From contig USKS01000020.1 of the NCBI GenBank assembly GCA_900555345.1, forward strand, positions 1 to 11,912: a stretch of 11,912 nucleotides of DNA, read 5' to 3'. Positions 6,105 through 11,912 of this stretch are shown piece by piece. The notes beneath the pieces are model-generated. The model did not search any database. It was not told the DNA's origin and saw nothing but the letters and a program-made list of their open reading frames with translations. Source of the DNA: an uncultured Eubacteriales bacterium (lineage in GTDB: Bacteria; Bacillota_A; Clostridia; Oscillospirales; CAG-272). Position 1 is the stretch's first letter, and every line of letters begins with the position of its first letter. A program made the translations under genes and the position numbers.

Positions 6105-8864
6105 CTATTTCGGGCGCTTTCTGTCTGATGCGCGCCGCGTGTTTTTCCTTCTTGACAGAAGAGTGAATACTATGACTGTTACAGCGGCGAGAACTATGAT
6201 AAAAACATAGAAAAGCGGATCCGCGCTGCTTTGCGTGCCGCCGTTCAGCCGTGCTTCCAGCTCGTGCCGCTCGGCGCTGAGGCTGCAAAGCTCGACCTTT
6301 GACAGGTTAAGCGAAGCGCCTTCGGCACCTTTTACGATAATTGCGGCGTATTCTGTTTTTGACGCTCCCGCAAACTGAGACATATTGCAGACATACTCGG
6401 TCATGTCGGAATTTTCTGCAATTGCAGAAAATTCCGCCCGGTAGTCTCCTCCGCCGAGCAGGAGAGTGATATCGGCGGCGCCGCCGCTTGGAATGTCGCT
6501 TACGGACATGGTAAATCTAACGCTCAGATCCGCCATGTTTACGGGAGAAGCAAGACGGCAGACAATAATGCCCGCGCCGCTGTCGGTCGGGTCGGAGGCG
6601 ACTGTGAGCGCGCGTCCGCCTCCGGCAAGGCCCGCGCTCTGCGCCGCGGAAAAGCTGCCGCCGGAGACCCAGCCGGAAGTATCATAGGCATTTGTAAAAT
6701 TCCATATATCGCAGGTGCCTTCGAATGCTATGTTTTCTGCAATTGCCTTATACTGCGAGACCGAAGCGGAGAAGACCTTTTCGCGGTCAATGGCGCTTTT
6801 CAGTATATCGTAAAAACGGTTGGGATCGTCAAGGGCGGAAACGGATATTGCCGCAAAACGAAGTCCCGATGTCGCCGCGGCCTTGCAGTATTCGACGTAT
6901 GCGGTTCCGAGCTCGTCATAGTCCGAGTCCTCAGGCGCCTGCCAGATGGCGGCGCAGCTGTCTGTCGCGTATCCGAAAGAGCCGGAAACTCCGGCAGTGT
7001 GGGCAGCGGACGCAGCCGTGCTTACGGGATCGCTCCCCTCGCAACTGTACAAAACGGATATGCCCTGCCTGCCCGAAACGGCCGCAAGGTGGCGCACCGC
7101 CGCAAAGCACGGTGACGGGTCCGAATCCGGGCTGTCCGTAAAGGGCAGAAAGACCTCCTGCGCCGCACCGGTGCTGCGTACGCACAAGGTGAACATCGAA
7201 ACAAGTTTTGCATAGTTTTGCGCCGCGGTCATGTCCGGCACCTGCGCGCCGGGCACGGTATTGACCGAGTTGCCTATAATAAAGCCGCGTATCCCTCCGA
7301 GCTTTGTCGAAAGAATGTCGGCAACGGCGCACATTTTTATAACGCTGTCGCGATCGCCCGGGTCAAAATCCAATTCCGTATTTTCGCTTTGCAGTATTCT
7401 TGCGTACACCCTGATGCCCGCCGCGCCCGCAAAGGTCAGTCTGTTCTCAAACTCTGAGATGTAGCCGTTATTGAGATAGAAATATTCACCGCCGTATGTG
7501 TACAGCCCCGCGGAGTACAAGTCTCCGTCCTCAAGCAGGCGGTCGGTATATATATCTATTACCGTGGAGGAAACATTGGATTCAAAAACTCCTGCCGCGT
7601 CCGCGCCGTAAAGGGCAGAAACGGAGGACGCGGGTTCGGCTGAAACTGTCTGCGCCTCTGCGAACCGGGGCGCGCCGAGGGGGATATTCTCTTCGTCCGT
7701 CATAAGGACCGCCTGATAAGTGCAGCAGGCATAACTTTCTTCGGGAGTACATGTCAGCGAAAATCGTGTTGAATATCCGGTAACGATGTCCGGCTCTCCT
7801 TCGAGTATCTTATCGGCGTCTGCCCAGACGGGTATGATATACAGACCGATATTGCAGCCAACGTATTCCACCGCGGCCTCCGTTGAAAGGCTGCCGCTTA
7901 CGGTGACCGCACCGTCTTCGTATTTGCATGACTCAACGCTGCCGACGGCGGAGTCGTATTTTTCTGAAAGATACACCGCTCCCGCGCCGACGGCAGTGAC
8001 GCTGCCGTCCGTAATGCCCTGAAAGACAAAACGGATCCTTTCAAAGCTGCCGTTTATAATAAATGAATATGTGTGGCTGCCCTGCATGAGTGCCTGTGTT
8101 CCGGACACGACCGCAGTGATGCCGTCACCGGTATCGGCTGCGGCTTCGACTGTGCCGGCGGAGGAGACCTTTGCGGTTATCCATGCGAGATATACCGCAT
8201 CATCCGACGTGTCCGTTATGAAATCGGGGGAGATCTCCGCGCCCGCACGCTCGGGAGTGACGGTAACGCCTTCCTGCGTATACTGTGCCGAGCCGAGGGT
8301 GCATTCGACGCTTTCAGCCATAAATGTTTCTCTGTATTTATAGGTAAATCCGTCGTCAGCCGAGGCAGAATGTATGATTGCGTACGAAACAGTGCCGTCG
8401 ACGGCTTCAATATCTATGCCGATATGATCAAGTGAGCCCCGCAGACCGTCCGGCAGGGGAACGTATACGGTATCGGTATCGCCGAGAGAGCCGACGGTGT
8501 ATGCCTCGCTGCGATAGTAGCCCGAGCCGAGGGTGACGCTGATCTTGTACGAGTTTGCGCCGCCGCGCAGGATCATATCAAAATGCAGTTCGCTGCAGTC
8601 TTCGACCGAGATGGGGTAGAAGTCCGCAAAAAAGCTCATGTTTTCGCTTTCGTCATCAAGGCTCAGCAGCACGGCGGTATTTCCGTTGACCGAGCGCTGC
8701 ACGACGCTTACCCCGTCGCCGTCCCACATATCTTTGTCCGTTATATCAAGAACGCGCACGCCCTCGCCGCCCGCTGCCGAGGCGGACGGCAAACCGAGAG
8801 ACGCGGAAAGTATCATCACTGCCGCAAGTATTGCGGCGCCTGCTCTTTTGCAAAGCTTTTTCAC
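6105..8864 (-). CDS. Secreted, C-terminally membrane-anchored multidomain protein of unknown function
   Basis: A 919-residue surface protein. The N-terminus is a clear signal peptide: basic KKLCKR, a hydrophobic run (about 9-25) and a cleavage-like ASA-A near residue 31. The C-terminus has one membrane segment (PLFYVFIIVLAAVTVIVFTLL, about 883-904) followed by a basic tail, so the body is outside the cell. Residues ~35-170 and ~715-870 are beta-rich with features of carbohydrate-binding-like sandwiches (for example IWNFTNAYDTSGWVSGG). Residues ~420-690 alternate strands and helices (STVIDIYTD, GIRVYARIL, GIRGFIIGNSVN, EVFLPFT, ISVLYS, RFAAISVSAL), which suggests a TIM-barrel such as those of glycoside-hydrolase-like or DUF5722-like proteins. 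No catalytic residues can be assigned. GTG 8864 is chosen because GAGGAGG at 8879-8873 lies eight bases upstream; an upstream in-frame ATG at 8897 would include this site in the protein. Cell-surface glycan binding or hydrolysis is a guess from architecture. Confidence 0.8.
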   Translation of the reverse strand: MKKLCKRAGAAILAAVMILSASLGLPSASAAGGEGVRVLDITDKDMWDGDGVSVVQRSVNGNTAVLLSLDDESENMSFFADFYPISVEDCSELHFDMILRGGANSYKISVTLGSGYYRSEAYTVGSLGDTDTVYVPLPDGLRGSLDHIGIDIEAVDGTVSYAIIHSASADDGFTYKYRETFMAESVECTLGSAQYTQEGVTVTPERAGAEISPDFITDTSDDAVYLAWITAKVSSAGTVEAAADTGDGITAVVSGTQALMQGSHTYSFIINGSFERIRFVFQGITDGSVTAVGAGAVYLSEKYDSAVGSVESCKYEDGAVTVSGSLSTEAAVEYVGCNIGLYIIPVWADADKILEGEPDIVTGYSTRFSLTCTPEESYACCTYQAVLMTDEENIPLGAPRFAEAQTVSAEPASSVSALYGADAAGVFESNVSSTVIDIYTDRLLEDGDLYSAGLYTYGGEYFYLNNGYISEFENRLTFAGAAGIRVYARILQSENTELDFDPGDRDSVIKMCAVADILSTKLGGIRGFIIGNSVNTVPGAQVPDMTAAQNYAKLVSMFTLCVRSTGAAQEVFLPFTDSPDSDPSPCFAAVRHLAAVSGRQGISVLYSCEGSDPVSTAASAAHTAGVSGSFGYATDSCAAIWQAPEDSDYDELGTAYVEYCKAAATSGLRFAAISVSALDDPNRFYDILKSAIDREKVFSASVSQYKAIAENIAFEGTCDIWNFTNAYDTSGWVSGGSFSAAQSAGLAGGGRALTVASDPTDSGAGIIVCRLASPVNMADLSVRFTMSVSDIPSGGAADITLLLGGGDYRAEFSAIAENSDMTEYVCNMSQFAGASKTEYAAIIVKGAEGASLNLSKVELCSLSAERHELEARLNGGTQSSADPLFYVFIIVLAAVTVIVFTLLSRRKNTRRASDRKRPK

Positions 8865-8872
8865 TTGTTCCG

Positions 8873-8879
8873 CCTCCTC
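8873..8879 (-). promoter_or_regulatory. Ribosome binding site deciding the GTG start of the surface protein
   Basis: GAGGAGG on the minus strand ends eight bases before GTG 8864, which also begins the signal peptide. This makes the ATG at 8897 unlikely. Confidence 0.75.
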
Positions 8880-8944
8880 ACCGATGTTTTGCGGCAATAT
8901 CGGATCTGCGCCGATATCCGCCTCTATAAGCGTTACTTTATACT

Positions 8945-8952
8945 ATAATAAC
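8945..8952 (-). promoter_or_regulatory. Candidate extended -10 promoter of the surface protein gene
   Basis: Minus strand TG-T-TATTAT forms an extended -10 box (TATTAT at 8950-8945). No good -35 box is found 16-18 bases upstream. An overlapping TATAGT (8947-8942) is an alternative -10. Confidence 0.4.
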
Positions 8953-8999
8953 ACAAACCGAGCGAAAAGTCCCGCTTTTTTCAAAAATCGAATACCGCC

Positions 9000-9725
9000 T
9001 TACCCGTTTTGCTCTTTGCAAACGTTTTTCGCAGTGCTGCGCGATTGGCGAAGTCTCATGCTTCGCCAGCTTAGAAAGCCGTATATATCGTTTGCGAGAA
9101 AAGCGGCGAAGCATATGACGACCGATATGTACGACGAGTCCGAAAGACTTGCGAGTATCCACATAACGATAAGCACAATGTCATTCGCGGCGTAGGCAGC
9201 GGAGAAAAATTCGCTGCGGCGGAACGTCAGATACGCGGCGGCAAAGCTTGTGAAAACGGATACGGTACTGATAACGATATTAGTCGTGCCGAGGTATGAG
9301 AGCAGCACGGAAAAACCGGCAGTTACGGCAATGCACAGGAAAAAGACGCCGATGTACTCGGCAGGGCGCAGGGCGTTGACCCGTACCTCGCTGCGTCCGT
9401 GCTCCGACGGGTGCCGAAACCACGAAACGAGCGCCGCCAGCGCCATGGGCGCCGTCATGCCCAGGTATGTCAGCATCTCGCCGTAGTACGAAAAACCGTA
9501 TGAAATTATGCCGTACATCACGCTGAAGGCTATCATCAGCACCTGACCCCATGGGTTGCCCTTGGCGTTCAGTATCAGGGAAGTGACGCCTATGAGAGAG
9601 GCGCACAGGGTCAGATATCCTCTGCCGCCGAAAACAAAAAACGATACGGCGATAGCCGCGACGGATGTGCTCCACAGCCATATTTCCGCACGGGAAAAAT
9701 ACTTTACGGGGTTTTTGATCTTCAT
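9000..9725 (-). CDS. pnuC: PnuC-family vitamin B3 / NAD-precursor transporter
   Basis: PnuC proteins are facilitators in the cytoplasmic membrane that take up nicotinamide riboside (or related vitamins); the substrate is trapped by phosphorylation inside. The 241-residue protein is mostly hydrophobic, with about seven membrane segments. Family-like signatures are LNAKGNPWGQ (~52-61), the segment with YGIISYGFSYYGEMLTYLGM, and near the C-terminus ANDIVLIVMWI and FLANDIYGFLSW. Related families carry riboflavin-like, thiamine-like or deoxynucleoside substrates, so nicotinamide riboside is the default rather than proven. No NadR/NMN kinase gene is nearby. ATG 9725 has an AAAGGA ribosome site at 9737-9732; the frame is open to 9791, but that extension is the leader terminator hairpin. 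A promoter (9869-9841) and an attenuator-like terminator (9798-9739) precede it, so expression seems controlled by premature termination. Confidence 0.82.
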   Translation of the reverse strand: MKIKNPVKYFSRAEIWLWSTSVAAIAVSFFVFGGRGYLTLCASLIGVTSLILNAKGNPWGQVLMIAFSVMYGIISYGFSYYGEMLTYLGMTAPMALAALVSWFRHPSEHGRSEVRVNALRPAEYIGVFFLCIAVTAGFSVLLSYLGTTNIVISTVSVFTSFAAAYLTFRRSEFFSAAYAANDIVLIVMWILASLSDSSYISVVICFAAFLANDIYGFLSWRSMRLRQSRSTAKNVCKEQNG

Positions 9726-9738
9726 AAAGAATCCTTTC

Positions 9739-9798
9739 AAAAAAAATAAAGCATCTGAGCACATCTTCAAAGACCTAACGATGTGCTTCAAATGCTTT
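9739..9798 (-). terminator. Strong intrinsic terminator in the pnuC leader (attenuator)
   Basis: On the minus strand AAAGCATTTGAAGCACATC (9798-9780) pairs with GATGTGCTCAGATGCTTT (9765-9748) with one bulge and one G-U pair. An A and then eight T follow (9746-9739). The T run ends one base before the pnuC ribosome site AAAGGA, and the start codon is 13 bases beyond it. Any transcript entering pnuC from upstream must read through this structure, so it acts as a conditional terminator unless pnuC is constitutively poorly expressed. Confidence 0.85.
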
Positions 9799-9807
9799 TT
9801 CGCATTT
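9790..9807 (-). promoter_or_regulatory. Candidate antiterminator hairpin
   Basis: AAATGC (9807-9802) can pair with GCATTT (9795-9790) around a GAAAAA loop. The second arm is part of the 5' arm of the terminator, so the two structures exclude each other. The stem is only six base pairs. Confidence 0.45.
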
Positions 9808-9840
9808 ATCTGCCCGGTGGCAGTTATGATTTACTGTATC
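9802..9840 (-). ncRNA. Compact structured leader element upstream of pnuC, possible riboswitch aptamer
   Basis: Between the pnuC promoter and the terminator lie about 35-40 bases. CTGCC and GGCAG (9823-9819 and 9814-9810) form a hairpin. Alternatively CAGT (9836-9833) pairs with ACTG (9824-9821), which shares bases with the first stem. A purine-rich tail GATAAATGCG leads into the antiterminator. Known pnuC-linked RNAs include the NAD+-II (pnuC motif) class, and preQ1-type aptamers are of this small size. I cannot match this element to either by eye. A protein-binding leader is also possible. Confidence 0.35.
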
Positions 9841-9869
9841 ATTATACGGCAAGCTGTCGGGATTGTCAC
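9841..9869 (-). promoter_or_regulatory. Sigma-A promoter of pnuC, upstream of the attenuator
   Basis: Minus strand GTGACA (9869-9864), 17 bases, then TATAAT (9846-9841). Transcription would start near 9834, giving a leader of about 110 bases to ATG 9725. Confidence 0.65.
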
Positions 9870-9888
9870 CCCCGGCAATTTGCCGTAT
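9844..9888. repeat. Nine-base inverted repeat spanning the pnuC promoter
   Basis: ATACGGCAA (9844-9852) and TTGCCGTAT (9880-9888) are perfect inverted arms separated by 27 bases. They overlap the -10 box and flank the -35 box, and lie just downstream of the cupin stop. The arms could be an operator dyad, or a hairpin in the 3' end of the cupin transcript. No T run follows, so it is not a standard terminator. Confidence 0.5.
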
Positions 9889-9897
9889 TTCTGCAGA

Positions 9898-10218
9898 TCA
9901 GAAAACTACGGTGAGAAGCATTTTGAAACGTTCTTTTCCGTATACGGAGTGGGGATGTCCCGCCGGCATAACAATGGAGTCGCCCGCGCTCAGAACGTAC
10001 TCCTCACCGTCAATGGTAACGCTGCCGCAGCCCTCAAGACAGGTAACAAGCGCGTCTCCGCCGGCTGCGTGGGTGCTGATCTCCTCGCCCTTGTCGAAGG
10101 CAAAAAGCGTAAGGCTTACGGAAGAGTTCTGTGCCAGCGTGCGGCTGACTATCTGCCCGGGGCAGTACTCGACCATGCCAGCAAGACTGATTATTTTGGA
10201 TTTTTCAATGTTTTTCAT
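9898..10218 (-). CDS. Small single-domain cupin protein
   Basis: A 106-residue protein with one cupin beta-barrel. The first cupin motif is seen as ISTHAAGGDALVTCLEGCG (about 47-64) with a single histidine (His50) instead of the usual H-x-H. The second is AGDSIVMPAGHPHSV (78-92) with His88 and His90. Small cupins of this type, with an H-x-A-x-G-D-A-L first motif and ending FKMLLTVVF, are widespread in Clostridia with no assigned function. Metal binding through the remaining histidines is possible. ATG 10218 has an AGGAG site seven bases upstream and lies 14 bases after the DUF362 stop, so the two genes share a transcript. A role in sensing a small molecule or metal is conceivable but not shown. 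Confidence 0.85.
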   Translation of the reverse strand: MKNIEKSKIISLAGMVEYCPGQIVSRTLAQNSSVSLTLFAFDKGEEISTHAAGGDALVTCLEGCGSVTIDGEEYVLSAGDSIVMPAGHPHSVYGKERFKMLLTVVF

Positions 10219-10232
10219 TTTTCGGCTCCTTT

Positions 10233-11114
10233 TTATATACGAATAAGTTCGTAATTTTTCGTTCCTGTTCCGGCAGCGGCTGCCGCGTCGATAGTGTGCC
10301 TGCCGTGACGTGTTTCTATACGCTCCACAAGATGATCTCTGCCCGGATCCTTTGAGGAATAAACGAGGTCTATGCACGCCTGATCAAGCGCTACGGGATC
10401 GCTTGAGGAAAGTATGCCGATGTCCTTCATGCAGGGATCCTCCGCAACGGCGCAGCAGTCGCAGTCAACGGAGAGATTGCACATCATGTTGACATAAACG
10501 GCGCGCCCGCCGAAATAGTCGGTAACGCTGCCTGCGGCGTCTGCCATTGCCTCACAGAATTTGTCCTGCGGGGCGTTGTTCTGCCATACCTTGTTCTGAA
10601 CGTCCGTAACGCCTGCCGAGTGTATAAGGTTTTTGCCGGCGGATGACGCAATGCCTATGGAAAGCTGCTTCAGCGCGCCGCCGTAGCCGCCCATTGGGTG
10701 ACCCTTGAAGTGGGACAGCACAAGCAGATCGGTATAATTTGCAAGATTTTTGCCCACATGGTTTTCGCTGAGCACCGTTCCGCGCTTTACGGGCAGGATC
10801 ATGTCGGGACCCTCGGCGTCGAGCAGATCGACGTCGAAATACTTTGTCCAGCCGTGATAGGCTATAAGCTCGCGGTGCTTTTCGGTCGTGTTGCGCGCAC
10901 CGCCGTACGCCGTGTTGCATTCAACGACAGTGCCGCCTACATGCTCAATGGCGGGGCGCAGAAACTCGGGACGCAGAAAATTCTGGTTGCCTTTTTCTCC
11001 GGAGTGGACCTTTACGGCGATATTGCCGCCGAGCTTTATGCCCACGGCGTCGTACATTTTTATAACCGCCTCGGGTGTTATTTCACTTGTAAACCAAACC
11101 TTTGCCGTTTCCAT
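10233..11114 (-). CDS. DUF362 domain protein
   Basis: A 293-residue cytoplasmic protein of the DUF362 family, often labelled an uncharacterised Fe-S centre protein; no reaction is established. Features seen are an N-terminal IAVKVHSGEKGNQNFLRPEF (32-51), VVECNTAYGG (63-72), SHFKGHPMGGYGGALKQLSIG (134-154), and the C-terminal VDCDCCAVAEDPCMKDIGIL (217-236) with DPVALDQACIDL (239-250). Cysteines 218, 220, 221 and 228 could bind a metal, but the 8-Cys ferredoxin domain that many longer DUF362 proteins carry is absent; this is a short form. ATG 11114 is chosen for AGGAG eight bases upstream (within 11123-11130). The frame is open to 11162 but that would overlap the promoter. It leads an operon with the small cupin gene. 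Confidence 0.87.
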   Translation of the reverse strand: METAKVWFTSEITPEAVIKMYDAVGIKLGGNIAVKVHSGEKGNQNFLRPEFLRPAIEHVGGTVVECNTAYGGARNTTEKHRELIAYHGWTKYFDVDLLDAEGPDMILPVKRGTVLSENHVGKNLANYTDLLVLSHFKGHPMGGYGGALKQLSIGIASSAGKNLIHSAGVTDVQNKVWQNNAPQDKFCEAMADAAGSVTDYFGGRAVYVNMMCNLSVDCDCCAVAEDPCMKDIGILSSSDPVALDQACIDLVYSSKDPGRDHLVERIETRHGRHTIDAAAAAGTGTKNYELIRI

Positions 11115-11162
11115 AGAATCGTCTCCTTTCAGGGGCAGAGCCTGCCGCTTTCTTTCAAGCAT

Positions 11163-11171
11163 ATTCTACCA
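11163..11171 (-). promoter_or_regulatory. Extended -10 promoter of the DUF362-cupin operon
   Basis: Minus strand TG-G-TAGAAT, with TAGAAT at 11168-11163. A poor -35 (TAGATT, 11191-11186) sits 17 bases upstream. The leader to the ribosome site is about 30 bases. Confidence 0.5.
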
Positions 11172-11230
11172 CGGTTCTTTGAAATAATCTACTGATTTCG
11201 AAAAAATCAAGCGACGTTATAAATAAGCGT

Positions 11231-11258
11231 CCCGCCGCCCGAAATATCGGGCGGCGGG
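11231..11258 (-). terminator. GC-rich hairpin terminator after the right-edge gene
   Basis: CCCGCCGCCCGA (11231-11242) and TCGGGCGGCGGG (11247-11258) form a perfect 12-bp stem with a four-base loop, starting nine bases after the stop of the gene ending at 11268. On the minus strand it is followed by a broken T-rich stretch (CGCTTATTTATAA). Confidence 0.75.
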
Positions 11259-11267
11259 GACGCGGTT

Positions 11268-11912
11268 TTATTCGGGAATATCCTCAAGCGCGCCGTCAAT
11301 GTCGCCGAGAAGCTCCGATACGCAGTCCTGCGTTTCGTCGAACAGCTCGCATACCTCGTCGCGTATATCCTCCGCTTCGCCGTCAAGATCGGTCAGTGCT
11401 CCGACCTCGCGGTTCCATGCGCTCTTAATTTCGCAAAGTCTGGACTGCAGCTCTTTCAGCCTGACCCTGGATACCGACATAAGCTTTGTGCCGTCCTCCG
11501 TCGGGGCGTCGCCGTCGCTCTCCGATATTGTAATTCTGCATTTTCTGCCGGAGCTTATTTTTGCGGTAAGTATTGATGTCATGGCAAAGTTTCCGTTCTG
11601 CGCCGCTTTTGCGGCATAGGTCGCCAGCAGCGTTTTCGGTATTCTTTGCATAAGGATCGTTGCCATTCCGATATTTCCCGAGCTGAACGCAGTGTCAAAG
11701 CAGCGCTGCACTGCCTCATCCGAGGCTTTGCTGCAAAGAATGGTGACAATGCCCGTTTTGCCGTTTTTTGCGGCATCGCATATGATTTCATCCACAACGT
11801 TTTTGTCGGCGTACCGATCGGCGTATCCTGCGAGGATGTGCAGCTTACCCGGATTTTCTTTTTCGTATGCGCTTTTCATCTCGTTCGAAAACTCCTCATC
11901 GCTGTATGCGCA
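11268..11912 (-). CDS. Partial gene: protein of 28-residue helical (ankyrin-like) repeats
   Basis: The frame is open to the window edge, giving 214 visible residues; the N-terminus is probably cut off. An ATG at 11879 exists, but the GAGGAG before it is 12 bases away, too far for a good ribosome site. From about visible residue 37, three tandem units of 27-28 residues can be aligned: one with CDAAKNGKTGIVTILCSK, one with DTAFSSGNIGMATILMQR, one with AKAAQNGNFAMTSILTAK. The shared pattern is A-A-x2-G-N/K-x2-hydrophobic-x2-I-L. They resemble short helix-turn-helix solenoid or ankyrin-like repeats, normally protein-binding. Then comes a strand-like segment (KCRITISES) and an acidic C-terminus (about 150-214) that could form a coiled coil. 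No signal peptide or membrane segment is visible. The function is not recognised. A hairpin terminator follows at 11258-11231. Confidence 0.72.
   Translation of the reverse strand, partial: CAYSDEEFSNEMKSAYEKENPGKLHILAGYADRYADKNVVDEIICDAAKNGKTGIVTILCSKASDEAVQRCFDTAFSSGNIGMATILMQRIPKTLLATYAAKAAQNGNFAMTSILTAKISSGRKCRITISESDGDAPTEDGTKLMSVSRVRLKELQSRLCEIKSAWNREVGALTDLDGEAEDIRDEVCELFDETQDCVSELLGDIDGALEDIPE

Noticed and set aside
6931..7332. Several open frames on both strands inside the large surface-protein gene
   Set aside because: They are alternative-frame shadows of a GC-rich gene with signal peptide and anchor; they are arginine- and proline-rich and lack ribosome sites.
9726..9791. Longer N-terminus for PnuC starting at 9791
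   Set aside because: The added residues would be translated from the terminator hairpin, and a good AAAGGA site precedes ATG 9725.
1..11912. CRISPR arrays, tRNA or rRNA genes, insertion sequences
   Set aside because: I looked for regularly spaced repeats, cloverleaf-like segments and transposase-like frames and saw none.

Overview
The window looks like a contig piece from a Gram-positive, Clostridia-like bacterium (Oscillospirales/Ruminococcaceae style). Evidence: AGGAGG-type ribosome sites before nearly every gene, sigma-A promoters with near-consensus boxes, a SpoIIAA (sporulation) fragment, a PnuC transporter, a DUF362 protein and a small cupin. The assignment is inferred from protein style only. 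Most of the window is GC-rich, but about 1475-3700 is clearly AT-rich and looks acquired.

Layout, left to right. (1) 26-55: a strong promoter on the minus strand reads out of the left edge. (2) 164-526 (+): the first ~52 codons of spoIIAA, broken off just before the conserved phosphoserine motif and fused to antisense of the next gene. (3) 754-197 and 1408-758 (-): a two-gene alkylation-repair operon, an AlkA-type glycosylase then an O6-alkylguanine-DNA methyltransferase; the methyltransferase 3' end is fused head-on into spoIIAA. (4) 1475-3700: the AT-rich island, one large + strand gene (1720-3675) whose C-terminus carries an R-N-x3-H motif typical of HEPN ribonucleases. It is interrupted by an in-frame TAA at codon 60. 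(5) Two hairpin terminators, then guaA (5730-3826, -), a long eukaryote-like GMP synthetase with its own promoter. (6) A GC-rich intergenic stretch with no gene found, then an 919-residue secreted, membrane-anchored protein (8864-6105, -). (7) pnuC (9725-9000, -), an NMN/nicotinamide riboside-type transporter, behind a leader with a very strong intrinsic terminator ending one base before its ribosome site. (8) A DUF362 gene and a small cupin gene in an operon (11114-9898, -). (9) A partial gene at the right edge (-) with 28-residue helical repeats.

Functionally the region is a patchwork: DNA alkylation repair, purine synthesis (XMP to GMP), vitamin B3/NAD precursor uptake, and several proteins of unknown role. 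The three points most worth attention are the attenuator in front of pnuC, the lone HEPN-type candidate defence gene with its in-frame stop, and the spoIIAA/ogt breakpoint, which may be a real rearrangement or an assembly chimera.
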